DNA of 64,000 nt from Cellulophaga sp. L1A9 (GTDB lineage: Bacteria; Bacteroidota; Bacteroidia; Flavobacteriales; Flavobacteriaceae). A model generated the notes under the pieces. The model did not search any database. It was not told the origin of the DNA and saw only the letters and a program-made list of their open reading frames with translations. The position numbers and the translations under genes are program-made. Positions 28,601-36,648 of the stretch are shown in pieces. Numbering within the stretch: the first letter of the stretch is position 1; every line of letters starts with the position of its first letter. The DNA is taken from NCBI RefSeq assembly GCF_009797025.1, contig NZ_CP047027.1, forward strand, positions 2,542,001 through 2,606,000. Reading direction: 5' to 3'.

Positions 28601-28678
28601 GTGTAGTTATTTTTAATTTAAATATTTGTGAATTAGTCGTCTATCATTTATAAATATTACATAAACATATCATTTTCG

Positions 28679-28709
28679 TTGCACAAATAGCATTCTGGAC
28701 TTATCTTTG
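28679..28709 (+). promoter_or_regulatory. Bacteroidota promoter for ctaB operon
   Basis: TTG at 28679-28681, 20-bp spacer, TATCTTTG at 28702-28709, both matching the consensus. 20 bp before the ctaB ATG. Confidence 0.75.
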
Positions 28710-28729
28710 CACTCCAATAAAAATTCCGA

Positions 28730-29629
28730 ATGAAAACGGCAGTAAGCTCGGTAAAAGAAGGGTCTCAGACCCATATTTTTGCTGATTTTAAAGAAATTAC
28801 TAAAGCAAGGCTTTCTATAAGCGTTGTTTTTTCTGCTATTGCGGGTTATTTTTTAGGTGCTCCAGAAATTCAATTGTATCCAATTTTATTACTTGCTTTT
28901 GGTGGGTACTGTATGGTTGGAGCTTCAAACACATTTAATCAGATTATTGAGAAAGATCTTGATGCGCTGATGAATAGGACTAAAGATAGGCCTATTGCCG
29001 CAGGAAGACTCTCTGTTCGTACCGCTTTGGTGATCGCTATTGTACTAACCGTTATAGGTATTGCAACATTATATGTTTTAAATCCTAAAACAGCAATGTT
29101 CGGGGCTATTTCAATTTTCTTATACACTAGTGCCTATACTCCATTGAAGACAAAAACACCATTAGCTGTTTTTGTGGGTGCAATTCCAGGGGCAATTCCT
29201 TTCATGTTAGGTTGGGTTGCAGCAACCGATGAATTTGGCGTAGAACCAGGAACTTTGTTTATGATTCAGTTCTTTTGGCAATTTCCGCATTTTTGGGCCT
29301 TAGGGTGGATGCTTGATGAAGATTACAAACGTGGAGGGTTTAAAATGTTACCTACCGGAAAAAAAGATAGAAGTACCGTTTTACAAATAATTATGTATAC
29401 TATTTGGATGATTGTGGTTTCTGTGATTCCAGTTTTTGGAATAACAGGAGCGTTAAAGCTTTCAATTCCGGCAGCAATTATAATTTTTATTTTAGGATTG
29501 GTAATGTTAGTATATGCTTTTGGATTATATAAAAAGCTTGATAATCCTTCTGCAAAAAAATTAATGTTGGCCAGTGTCAGTTATATTACATTGATGCAGG
29601 TGGTATATGTAGTAGATAAATTTTTATAA
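28730..29629 (+). CDS. ctaB: Heme O synthase (protoheme IX farnesyltransferase)
   Basis: 299 residues, UbiA-type prenyltransferase with about eight to nine helices. Substrate-binding motifs: 'NTFNQIIEKDLDALMNRTKDRP' (the NxxxDxxxD site, residues about 67-88) and 'WQFPHFWALGW' later. It farnesylates heme b to heme O, the precursor of heme A for the oxidase encoded at 1686-4624 and here. First gene of a run reaching at least 33990, with 7 bp to the next gene. Confidence 0.96.
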   Translation: MKTAVSSVKEGSQTHIFADFKEITKARLSISVVFSAIAGYFLGAPEIQLYPILLLAFGGYCMVGASNTFNQIIEKDLDALMNRTKDRPIAAGRLSVRTALVIAIVLTVIGIATLYVLNPKTAMFGAISIFLYTSAYTPLKTKTPLAVFVGAIPGAIPFMLGWVAATDEFGVEPGTLFMIQFFWQFPHFWALGWMLDEDYKRGGFKMLPTGKKDRSTVLQIIMYTIWMIVVSVIPVFGITGALKLSIPAAIIIFILGLVMLVYAFGLYKKLDNPSAKKLMLASVSYITLMQVVYVVDKFL

Positions 29630-29636
29630 CAATTAA

Positions 29637-30218
29637 ATGGATTTAACAGAAGGAACAATAGCAGAGAAGACTGGACGAGCAAAAAAAATGATGCTCTGGT
29701 TTGGTATTGTTAGTTTACTAATGACCTTTGCAGGTTGGACAAGTGCTTATATTGTAAGCAGCACTAGAGAAGATTGGCTAACAGATTTTCAACTGCCAAC
29801 TATTTTTATTTTTAGCACCTGTGTATTAGTGCTAAGTAGTTTAACTTTCATTCTAGCGAAGAAAGCAATGCGAGGAAATAAATCTTCTTTGTGTACAGGT
29901 TTCTTAATGGCAACTTTTGTATTAGGAATTACTTTTATTGTCTTGCAGTTTAGAGGTTTTTCAGAAATTGTAGCGCAAGGATTTTATTTTACAGGAGAAT
30001 CTAGTAGTGTAACAACTTCGTATATTTACCTGATCGCTATGGTGCATATTTTTCATGTTGTTGCAGGGTTAATTACATTAATAGTGGTGATTGTAAATCA
30101 ACTTAGGGGGAAATATTCACCTGAAAATCTCTTAGGGATAGAGTTAGGTGCAACGTTTTGGCACTTTATAGATTTACTTTGGGTGTATTTAATGCTGTTT
30201 TTTTACTTTTATAAGTAA
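29637..30218 (+). CDS. Heme-copper oxidase subunit III, compact form
   Basis: 193 residues, five predicted helices. Subunit III marks: 'GWTSAYIVSS', 'AMVHIFHVVAGLITLIVV' and 'GATFWHFIDLLWVYLMLFFYFY', the conserved HFxDxxW near the C-terminus. It stabilises the catalytic core and its proton uptake. It follows ctaB by 7 bp. The larger subunit III paralogue at 30368 is separate; one of the two may fill the place of the first two helices missing in compact forms. Confidence 0.9.
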   Translation: MDLTEGTIAEKTGRAKKMMLWFGIVSLLMTFAGWTSAYIVSSTREDWLTDFQLPTIFIFSTCVLVLSSLTFILAKKAMRGNKSSLCTGFLMATFVLGITFIVLQFRGFSEIVAQGFYFTGESSSVTTSYIYLIAMVHIFHVVAGLITLIVVIVNQLRGKYSPENLLGIELGATFWHFIDLLWVYLMLFFYFYK

Positions 30219-30244
30219 TAAATACACGTATAAAAGGTTTAATA

Positions 30245-30327
30245 TTTGGCAATTAGCCAAAAGATTGAAAAGAAATGTCGATTTTTTGATTTTTTTAAAA
30301 CCAAAAATTTTGTTTGGTTAAAAAAAA
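30245..30327. repeat. Two inverted repeats in the gap before the long coxIII gene
   Basis: First: TTTGGC-aatta-GCCAAA at 30245-30261. Second: 30291-30305 against 30313-30327, 13 of 15 bases complementary, core AACCAAA/TTTGGTT. Neither is followed by a proper T tract on the plus strand. They precede a candidate -7 box TAAATTTG at 30330-30337. They may be operators or attenuating hairpins; in AT-rich DNA chance is possible. Confidence 0.4.
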
Positions 30328-30329
30328 TG

Positions 30330-30337
30330 TAAATTTG
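30330..30337 (+). promoter_or_regulatory. Candidate -7 box (TAAATTTG) before long coxIII
   Basis: Matches TAnnTTTG, 30 bp before the ATG at 30368. TTTG elements lie upstream at 30309-30312 and 30313-30316, with spacing of 17 and 13 bp, shorter than the usual 19-21. Confidence 0.35.
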
Positions 30338-30367
30338 TGAAAATTTTATTAACGCGATAATATATTT

Positions 30368-31342
30368 ATGGATACTACGGTAACAACGGGTGAGGAACAA
30401 AATGTATGGGGTGGTGGTAATAAACCACTAGGTGCGAGTTATGGGAAAATGATGATGTGGTTTTTTATCATGTCAGATGCTTTGACCTTTTCAGCCTTTC
30501 TTATAGCATATGGCTTCTCAAGATTTAAATTTATAGAAACTTGGCCAATTGCCGATGAAGTTTTTACACACGTTCCGTTTTTTCATGGCAACTTTCCAAT
30601 GATTTATGTTGCGTTCATGACTTTTATTTTGATTATGTCATCAGTGACGATGGTATTAGCTGTTGATGCAGGTCATAAAATGCAAAAAACCAAAGTTACT
30701 TGGTATATGTTTTTAACCATTATCGGAGGTATTATCTTCGTAGGGTCACAAGGTTGGGAATGGGCTACCTTTATTAAAGGAGATCATGGAGCAATTGAAA
30801 CAAAAGGAGGTAGAATTTTACAATTTGTAGATGCTAAGTCTGGTGAACGTGTTGGTATTGCAGATTTCTCTAAAGAAATAGCAGGCGAACGTACGAAACA
30901 TGAAAATAGAAGCGGTATATGGTTTATGAGCGAAGGTACTTTGCCAACATATAGCGTAAATGAAGTTGTAGAAGGTTTTAAAGAACATCCTAATTTATTA
31001 GTTCGTACAGAATTGAAAAATGAGGACGGGCATAAAACAGTATTGTCTAGAGAAGATTCTCTAAAGAAATTATTAAGTGCTTCTCAAGTTGTTGAGGGAG
31101 CTAACTTAATTCATAACGAATACGGAAGCAGATTGTTTGCAGATTTCTTCTTCTTTATTACTGGATTTCACGGTTTTCACGTTTTCTCAGGAATAGTAAT
31201 AAATATTATTATCTTCTTTAACGTGGTATTGGGTACGTACGAAAAAAGACGTAGCTATGAGATGGTAGAAAAAGTTGGTTTATACTGGCACTTTGTAGAT
31301 TTAGTTTGGGTATTCGTATTCACATTTTTCTACTTGGTTTAA
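30368..31342 (+). CDS. Cytochrome c oxidase subunit III with soluble insertion
   Basis: 324 residues. Helices near 28-50, 76-99, 110-130, then a hydrophilic insertion of about 110 residues (140-250), then the last helices with 'FFFFITGFHGFHVFSGIVINI' split motif and the C-terminal 'GLYWHFVDLVWVFVFTFFYL'. The final HFxDxxW block matches that of the compact paralogue. The insertion is rich in charged residues and would lie outside the membrane. Same operon direction, 54 bp before subunit IV. Confidence 0.92.
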   Translation: MDTTVTTGEEQNVWGGGNKPLGASYGKMMMWFFIMSDALTFSAFLIAYGFSRFKFIETWPIADEVFTHVPFFHGNFPMIYVAFMTFILIMSSVTMVLAVDAGHKMQKTKVTWYMFLTIIGGIIFVGSQGWEWATFIKGDHGAIETKGGRILQFVDAKSGERVGIADFSKEIAGERTKHENRSGIWFMSEGTLPTYSVNEVVEGFKEHPNLLVRTELKNEDGHKTVLSREDSLKKLLSASQVVEGANLIHNEYGSRLFADFFFFITGFHGFHVFSGIVINIIIFFNVVLGTYEKRRSYEMVEKVGLYWHFVDLVWVFVFTFFYLV

Positions 31343-31396
31343 TTTTAAATTAATTTTTCATCACCTAAAGGATTAAAAAGAATAAAAAAATACAAA

Positions 31397-31780
31397 ATGG
31401 CACAGGAACATAAATTAGAAATATTCAGAGGGTTAGTTAAGTTCAAATCTAATATTAGTAAAATCTGGGGAGTACTTATATTTTTATCTTTAATTACATC
31501 CATTGAAGTTGTTTTAGGGATAATTAGGCCATCTGCTTTAGTGGAAACCTCGGTTTTAGGGATGCACTTATTGAACTGGATTTTTATCATTCTAACATTA
31601 GTTAAAGCATATTATATTGCTTGGGATTTTATGCACCTTCGTGATGAGAAACCAGCATTGAGAAGAACAATAGTTTGGACACCAATATTTTTGGTGAGTT
31701 ATTTAATGTTCATTTTATTGTTTGAGGGTAGTTATATTCATGAAGTATATAAAGAGGGATTCGTAAAGTGGAATTTCTAA
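31397..31780 (+). CDS. Cytochrome c oxidase subunit IV family protein
   Basis: 127 residues with three hydrophobic segments. The pattern 'LIFLSLITSIEVVLGI', 'KAYYIAWDFMHLRDEKPALRRTI' and 'FEGSYIH' fits the prokaryotic COX4/CyoD-like family. A small accessory subunit that helps assemble or stabilise the oxidase. Its 3' end is followed by a terminator that overlaps the promoter of the next gene. Confidence 0.88.
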   Translation: MAQEHKLEIFRGLVKFKSNISKIWGVLIFLSLITSIEVVLGIIRPSALVETSVLGMHLLNWIFIILTLVKAYYIAWDFMHLRDEKPALRRTIVWTPIFLVSYLMFILLFEGSYIHEVYKEGFVKWNF

Positions 31781-31802
31781 TTCTAAATAATATTTAACAA
31801 AC

Positions 31803-31832
31803 AAAAAAGACGGTTTTACAACCGTCTTTTTT
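31803..31832 (+). terminator. Rho-independent terminator after subunit IV gene
   Basis: AAAAAAGACGGTT / AACCGTCTTTTTT, 13-bp stem with a TTAC loop. Its T tract runs into the next -7 box. Confidence 0.92.
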
Positions 31833-31839
31833 ATTTTTG
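31832..31839 (+). promoter_or_regulatory. -7 box (TATTTTTG) for the Sco cluster
   Basis: Matches TAnnTTTG and abuts the preceding terminator; 17 bp before the ATG at 31857. The -33 position falls inside the terminator stem and has no clear TTG. Confidence 0.45.
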
Positions 31840-31856
31840 CACAATACTTCTTAGCT

Positions 31857-32489
31857 ATGAAAAAAGCATTTGTTCTTATCGTTCTATTTGTATTACCTAT
31901 AGTTGCCTATTTATTTTTTGCATCAGGTGTACACAACTTTGGAAAGCTTCCTGTGTTAACAGAAAAGGTTTCCGATGTAAGCCTTGTTGATCCGAATATT
32001 ACTTTTAAAAATAAAATTTCAATTCTAGGTTTTTTAGGGAGTGATGTAGATTTTAAAAAGGGGAACGCTTTAAATCTGAATCAGAAAATTTATAAGGACT
32101 TTCATAAGTTCAATGATTTTCAATTTGTAATGATTATGCCAAAGGGTACTGAGGCAAATGTGGAAATACTTAAAAAAGAATTATCGGAATTAGTTGATGT
32201 AGATAAATGGAAATTTGTCTTTGCAGATCCAAATCAAATCAAAACATTATTTAGTAGCTTAAAAACCGATCTGCAATTAGACGCTAATTATAGTACACCC
32301 TATGTTTTTATTATAGATAAAGATGCTTCCCTTCGTGGTCGTAATCAGGATGAGGAACATGAAACTATTTACGGCTTTGATGCGACATCGGTGGCAGAAT
32401 TAACCAATAAAATGATAGATGATGTTCGCATTCTATTGGCAGAATATAGAATGGCTTTAAAAAAGAATAGTGCAAACAGAGAAATCTAA
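31857..32489 (+). CDS. Membrane-anchored thioredoxin-like protein without cysteine
   Basis: 210 residues. One N-terminal helix (about 4-22) should anchor it with the body in the periplasm. The body reads like a thioredoxin/Sco fold: a first strand 'KISILGFLGSD', a strand 'FQFVMIMPKG', then 'TPYVFIIDKDASLRGR', where a cis-Pro-like TP precedes the fourth strand. There is no cysteine at all, so no redox or Cys-copper chemistry is possible. Its stop overlaps the Sco ATG by one base. A role as a partner of Sco in oxidase assembly is inferred from that coupling only. Confidence 0.7.
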   Translation: MKKAFVLIVLFVLPIVAYLFFASGVHNFGKLPVLTEKVSDVSLVDPNITFKNKISILGFLGSDVDFKKGNALNLNQKIYKDFHKFNDFQFVMIMPKGTEANVEILKKELSELVDVDKWKFVFADPNQIKTLFSSLKTDLQLDANYSTPYVFIIDKDASLRGRNQDEEHETIYGFDATSVAELTNKMIDDVRILLAEYRMALKKNSANREI

Positions 32490-33220
32490 TGGAGAAAAAT
32501 AAATATACGTACGTTTGGGTTTCACTTATTATATTAATTTTTGGCATAATATTTATTCCTAGAATAATAGATAGAATAAGCAATGGTACTGTTGTGGAAA
32601 GTGATCGTATGAGTGTTAAAACAAATAATGGTGATCTGGCGTATATTGTTGTAAACGGGGAAAAAAGGAAAGTTCCAGAATTTGCGTTTATAAACCAAGA
32701 CAGTCTGTTAATTACAAATAATGATTATAAAGGTAAAGTGTATTTAGTAGAGTTTTTCTTTACTACTTGCCCTTCCATTTGTCCAATTATGAATCAAAAT
32801 TTGGTTCAAATTCAAAATGAGTTTACAGATTTTGAAGATTTTGGTGTGGCTTCTTTTACCATTAACCCTACCTACGATACCCCTACGGTATTGAAGGAAT
32901 ATGCAGAAAAGTATGGCGTGCGTAATTTAAACTGGAACTTGATGACTGGAGATGCGCAAGGTATTTTTGACCTAGCAAATTCAGGCTTTAATATTTTTGC
33001 AAGTGAGGTTCCTAATGCACCTGGTGGTTTTGAACATGCAGGTATGTTTGCTTTGGTAGATAAAAAGGGTTTTATGAGATCAAGAGTTGATGATTATGGA
33101 AATCCAATTATCTATTACCGAGGTGCAATTTCTGAGGAAGAAGGTGTCAATGATCATGGTGAAAAGGAACAAATTGGAGTACTCAAAGAAGATATTAAGA
33201 AATTACTAGCAGAGAAATAA
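32489..33220 (+). CDS. SCO1/SenC family copper chaperone
   Basis: 243 residues. One N-terminal anchor helix (about 9-25) and a thioredoxin-like domain carrying the copper ligands C94-xxx-C98 (TTCPSICP) and H183 (FEHAGMF). Sco proteins load copper into CuA of subunit II. The start and stop both overlap neighbouring genes by one base (TAATG), so it is tightly coupled to the Cys-less protein before it and DUF420 after it. Confidence 0.95.
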   Translation: MEKNKYTYVWVSLIILIFGIIFIPRIIDRISNGTVVESDRMSVKTNNGDLAYIVVNGEKRKVPEFAFINQDSLLITNNDYKGKVYLVEFFFTTCPSICPIMNQNLVQIQNEFTDFEDFGVASFTINPTYDTPTVLKEYAEKYGVRNLNWNLMTGDAQGIFDLANSGFNIFASEVPNAPGGFEHAGMFALVDKKGFMRSRVDDYGNPIIYYRGAISEEEGVNDHGEKEQIGVLKEDIKKLLAEK

Positions 33221-33753
33221 TGGGTGAGGTGGATCAAAAAGAGCGTAAGTTTAATATATTTATTACAGTTATCTCAATAGTGATTCCTTTAGTGGTCATT
33301 GTGTTGTTTCGTGTAAAGCTGCCCAACGTAGAGCCTTTGAGCTTCTTGCCTCCAATTTATGCTTCAGTGAATGGTGTAACAGCTATTTTATTAATTGTGG
33401 CAGTGATCGCTATTAAAAACGGCAATAAAAAGCTGCACCAGAAGATCATGGTAACTTGTATAGGCTTGTCATTAGCTTTTTTAGTAATGTATGTAGCGTA
33501 TCATATGACTTCCGATTCTACCACATTTGGAGGAGAAGGTGCTATAAAATATGTGTATTTCTTTATACTCATTACCCATATTATATTATCCGTTGCCATA
33601 ATACCTTTAGTGCTAATCACCTATTCCAGAGCTTATTTGCAAAAGTTTGAAGCTCATAGGAAGATTGCTAAAATAACATTTCCAATATGGTTGTATGTTG
33701 CAATTACAGGGGTTGTAGTGTACTTAATGATCGCACCGTATTACGCATACTAA
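33220..33753 (+). CDS. DUF420 membrane protein, CtaG/oxidase-assembly neighbour
   Basis: 177 residues with about five helices. Matches DUF420: 'LPPIYASVNGVTAILLIVAVIAIKNGNKKLHQKIM', then 'HIILSVAIIPLVLITYSRAY' and 'HRKIAKITFPIWLYVAITGVVVYLM', with conserved His in membrane-edge positions (the first block spans residues 43-77). DUF420 genes routinely sit with Sco and cytochrome oxidase genes; an assembly role is widely assumed but not proved. Overlaps sco by one base. Confidence 0.87.
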   Translation: MGEVDQKERKFNIFITVISIVIPLVVIVLFRVKLPNVEPLSFLPPIYASVNGVTAILLIVAVIAIKNGNKKLHQKIMVTCIGLSLAFLVMYVAYHMTSDSTTFGGEGAIKYVYFFILITHIILSVAIIPLVLITYSRAYLQKFEAHRKIAKITFPIWLYVAITGVVVYLMIAPYYAY

Positions 33754-33765
33754 CTACGAACAATT

Positions 33766-33990
33766 ATGGATTATAAAAAACTTCTATTACTATTAGTTTT
33801 CATTTTACTACTTCCTAATTTGGCAGATGCCCAATGTGCAATGTGTCGTGCGGTATTAGAAAGTGAGGAAGGAAAGTCTACAGCGAAAGGAATTAATGAT
33901 GGTATTGTATACCTTATGGCTATTCCTTATGTTTTAGTCGCTGGGGTGTTTTATTTTGTTTACAGAAAGATGAAGAGTCCCAAATCATAA
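33766..33990 (+). CDS. Small membrane protein with CxxC (74 residues)
   Basis: 74 residues. A signal-like hydrophobic N-terminus (6-22), then Q23-C24-A-M-C27-R, a short hydrophilic stretch of about 20 residues, a second helix (about 48-66) and a basic tail. The pair C24/C27 would face the periplasm, directly after the first helix. It follows DUF420 by 12 bp in the Sco cluster. I know no assigned function; a small copper- or thiol-handling assembly factor is a reasonable inference. A lipoprotein reading is possible, with C24 as the lipid Cys, but the A-D-A-Q-C context is not a good lipobox. Confidence 0.72.
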   Translation: MDYKKLLLLLVFILLLPNLADAQCAMCRAVLESEEGKSTAKGINDGIVYLMAIPYVLVAGVFYFVYRKMKSPKS

Positions 33991-34016
33991 ATTTAACATT
34001 ACTTTAAGATTTTTCG

Positions 34017-34045
34017 TGTAACAAAAGTCAGTCTGTAGTAGTCTA
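34017..34045 (+). promoter_or_regulatory. ECF-sigma-like promoter of ABC module 1
   Basis: TGTAAC at 34017-34022, 18-bp spacer, GTCTA at 34041-34045. The same pair with 17-bp spacing stands before module 2 (37837-37864). ECF sigma promoters typically have an AAC-containing -35 and a CGTC/GTCTA-like -10. The predicted start is followed by a hairpin TTGAGCTT / AAGCTCAA (34051-34079) in the 5' leader. Confidence 0.5.
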
Positions 34046-34098
34046 TTGTATTGAGCTTGTATTTTTTATCAAAGCTCAAACCAACCAAAAGCTACTAA

Positions 34099-35346
34099 AT
34101 GTTTGATTTAGAAAGATGGCAGGAGATTTTTGACACCATTCGTAAAAACAAATTACGAACATTTCTTACGGGTCTCTCTGTTGCCTCCGGTATTTTTATT
34201 CTTGTTATTTTATTGGGTTTTGGACAAGGCATGCAAAATGGTATCGCTAAAGAGTTTGAAAGTGATGCGGCATCGAGTATTTGGATTTGGACAGAATCAA
34301 CACAAAATGCATATAAGGGACTTAACCCTGGTCGAGAAATTCAATTTAGAAATGAAGATTACGCGACACTAGTAGATAAAATGGATCTGAATTTAGAAAA
34401 CAAATCCATGTTCTATATGCCAAGAGATATTACGACTACCTATAAGAATGATGCATTAATTTATCGGGTGATGGGTACTACAAGTGATGCTCAATTCTTA
34501 GAGAATCAGAATATGTTACAAGGCCGTTTTCTAAACTGGCAAGACATTTCTCAAGTTACCAAAGTTGCTGTGATAAGCGCTAAAATTAAGAGAGAATCTT
34601 TTACTACTATTGACAACCCAGTAGGAGAATATATAAAAATTTCGAATATCCCCTTCAAGATTATAGGAGTATATAAGGATAAAGCAGGGGAGCGTGAGGA
34701 GAATCGTATTTTTATTCCTATCACAACATCACAAAAAGTATTTAATGGTGCAGATAAATTAGATAACCTTGTTTTCTCGTCACCACCAGCAGCTAACTTT
34801 GAGGAAGCGGTACAGCAATCAATCACATTAAAAACTAAAATTGACACTTATCTAAGGCAAGCGCATTCTATTGCTCCTGATGATGAAGGAGGTATTGGTA
34901 TTAATAACCAAATGGAGAATGCAAAAAGATATTATTCCTTAACGGGTAACATTAAACTTTTCTTTTGGTTTGTTGGCCTTTGTACCATAATTGCTGGGGT
35001 GGTAGGGGTAAGTAATATTATGCTTATCGTGGTTAAGGAGCGTACCAAGGAAATAGGAATTCGTAAAGCTTTGGGGGCTAAACCTTGGTCTATTATTGGA
35101 ATGATTTTACATGAGTCTGTTTTTGTAACGGCAATATCTGGTTTTACAGGTCTTATTTTTAGTATGGGACTTCTGGAACTCATTGGCCCCAATATAGAAG
35201 TAGACTATATCGTAAATCCTTCGGTAGATTTTAATGTGGCTATGGCTACTGTTTTGCTACTTGTTGTAGCTGGTGCTATAGCAGGTTTTTTTCCGGCATG
35301 GCGCGCAGCAAGTATACATACTATTGATGCACTAAGAGACGAATAA
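34099..35346 (+). CDS. MacB/FtsX-type ABC permease, module 1 first copy
   Basis: 415 residues. Typical MacB_PCD plus FtsX layout: an N-terminal helix (about 20-44), a large periplasmic domain (about 45-285), then three helices near the C-terminus. Signatures 'GVVGVSNIMLIVVKERTKEIGIRKALGAKP' and the ending 'PAWRAASIHTIDALRDE' are the FtsX motifs. It does not carry its own ATPase domain; the likely energy source is the ATPase at 37904. Sequence is paralogous to the gene at 38598 ('MFxxxxWQEIFxTIxKNKLRTFL' pattern in both). Confidence 0.9.
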   Translation: MFDLERWQEIFDTIRKNKLRTFLTGLSVASGIFILVILLGFGQGMQNGIAKEFESDAASSIWIWTESTQNAYKGLNPGREIQFRNEDYATLVDKMDLNLENKSMFYMPRDITTTYKNDALIYRVMGTTSDAQFLENQNMLQGRFLNWQDISQVTKVAVISAKIKRESFTTIDNPVGEYIKISNIPFKIIGVYKDKAGEREENRIFIPITTSQKVFNGADKLDNLVFSSPPAANFEEAVQQSITLKTKIDTYLRQAHSIAPDDEGGIGINNQMENAKRYYSLTGNIKLFFWFVGLCTIIAGVVGVSNIMLIVVKERTKEIGIRKALGAKPWSIIGMILHESVFVTAISGFTGLIFSMGLLELIGPNIEVDYIVNPSVDFNVAMATVLLLVVAGAIAGFFPAWRAASIHTIDALRDE

Positions 35347-35357
35347 ATAAAAACTAA

Positions 35358-36617
35358 ATGTTTAATAGAGATCGTTGGAGAGAAATTATAGAGGTGCTGA
35401 CAAGTAATATGTTCAGAACCATTCTTACTGCATTTGGAGTGTTTTGGGGTATACTTATCCTAATTATTCTTTTGGCAGCAGGGAAAGGCTTAGAAAATGG
35501 AATTAAGAGTGACTTTGGGGACATCGCTACCAATACCATGTTCATGTGGTCTCAAGCCACTTCAAAAGAATATGAAGGTTTGCCAAAAGGAAGACGCTTT
35601 GAATTTAAAATTGAAGATGTCTCTTCCTTGAAAGAAAACATTAAAGAGCTTCGTTTTGTTTCACCTCGAAATAGATTAGATGGCTTCCAAGGCGGGAATA
35701 ATGTTATTCGAGGAATAAAACTGGGTGCATTTAATGTATATGGTGATTATCCGGAAATTATCAAACAAGATCCTATGACCATTACTTCTGGTCGTTTTAT
35801 AAATCATTCTGATATTGTTGAAAAACGTAAAATTGCGATTATAGGGCAAGGTGTGAAATCTACTTTATTTGAAAAAGAAGAAGCAGTATTAGGTTCCTTT
35901 ATAAAAATTCAAGGGGTCAATTTTATGGTGGTAGGCACGTATAAGAAAAAAAGTAATGATGGAGATGGAGAAGAAGGACAAAAGGAAATTTATGTACCCT
36001 TCTCGTCATTCTCACAAGCATTCAATAAAGGTAATGATGTAGGTTGGATGGCAATCACAGCTAAAGATGGCGCTTCAATTACAAGCTTAAAGGAAAGTAT
36101 CATTACTTTAATGAAAAAAAATAGGAAGATTCATCCAGAGGACAATAGAGCCATTGGTAATTTTGATTTGTATGAGCAATACAATCGAGTAGAAAGCTTA
36201 TTTATTGCAATGCGCTTGATAGCCTATTTTGTAGGGATTTTGGTGTTAATTTCTGGAATCATTGGCGTAAGTAACATCATGTTAATTGTAGTAAAAGAGC
36301 GTACCAAAGAAATAGGGATTCGTCGTGCACTTGGTGAGGATCCTAGGTCTATAAAAATACAGATTCTTATGGAATCAATCTTTTTAACCATTATATCCGG
36401 AATGGCAGGTATCATTTTTGGAGCCTTGTTTATTTTTGGAATAAATCTATTACTAGATGCGGTTGGGCCTGTAGATATGTTTGTAAACCCTAGTGTTAGT
36501 ATCGGTGTTGTGCTTATCGCATTACTGATATTAATTATATCTGGCTTATTAGCAGGTTTTATTCCTGCGCAAAGTGCAATAAAAGTAAAACCTATAGATG
36601 CTCTTAGAGCGGAATAA
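35358..36617 (+). CDS. MacB/FtsX-type ABC permease, module 1 second copy
   Basis: 419 residues, same layout as its neighbours: helix 20-44, periplasmic MacB_PCD domain, three C-terminal helices with 'SNIMLIVVKERTKEIGIRRALG' and the ending 'PIDALRAE'. Its closest relative in the window is the permease at 39829 (both share a 'WGI' first helix and the 'SRxxxEYEGxxxGRxxxxK'-like start of the periplasmic domain). Starts 11 bp after the first permease, so the two probably form a heterodimer. Confidence 0.9.
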   Translation: MFNRDRWREIIEVLTSNMFRTILTAFGVFWGILILIILLAAGKGLENGIKSDFGDIATNTMFMWSQATSKEYEGLPKGRRFEFKIEDVSSLKENIKELRFVSPRNRLDGFQGGNNVIRGIKLGAFNVYGDYPEIIKQDPMTITSGRFINHSDIVEKRKIAIIGQGVKSTLFEKEEAVLGSFIKIQGVNFMVVGTYKKKSNDGDGEEGQKEIYVPFSSFSQAFNKGNDVGWMAITAKDGASITSLKESIITLMKKNRKIHPEDNRAIGNFDLYEQYNRVESLFIAMRLIAYFVGILVLISGIIGVSNIMLIVVKERTKEIGIRRALGEDPRSIKIQILMESIFLTIISGMAGIIFGALFIFGINLLLDAVGPVDMFVNPSVSIGVVLIALLILIISGLLAGFIPAQSAIKVKPIDALRAE

Positions 36618-36648
36618 AATAATAAATCATCAATCAAAAAACGAACAC

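Noticed and set aside
36598..36648. An earlier start for the module 1 fusion protein
   Set aside because: The upstream ATG lies within the preceding permease gene and gives a hydrophilic, charged extension before the anchor helix.
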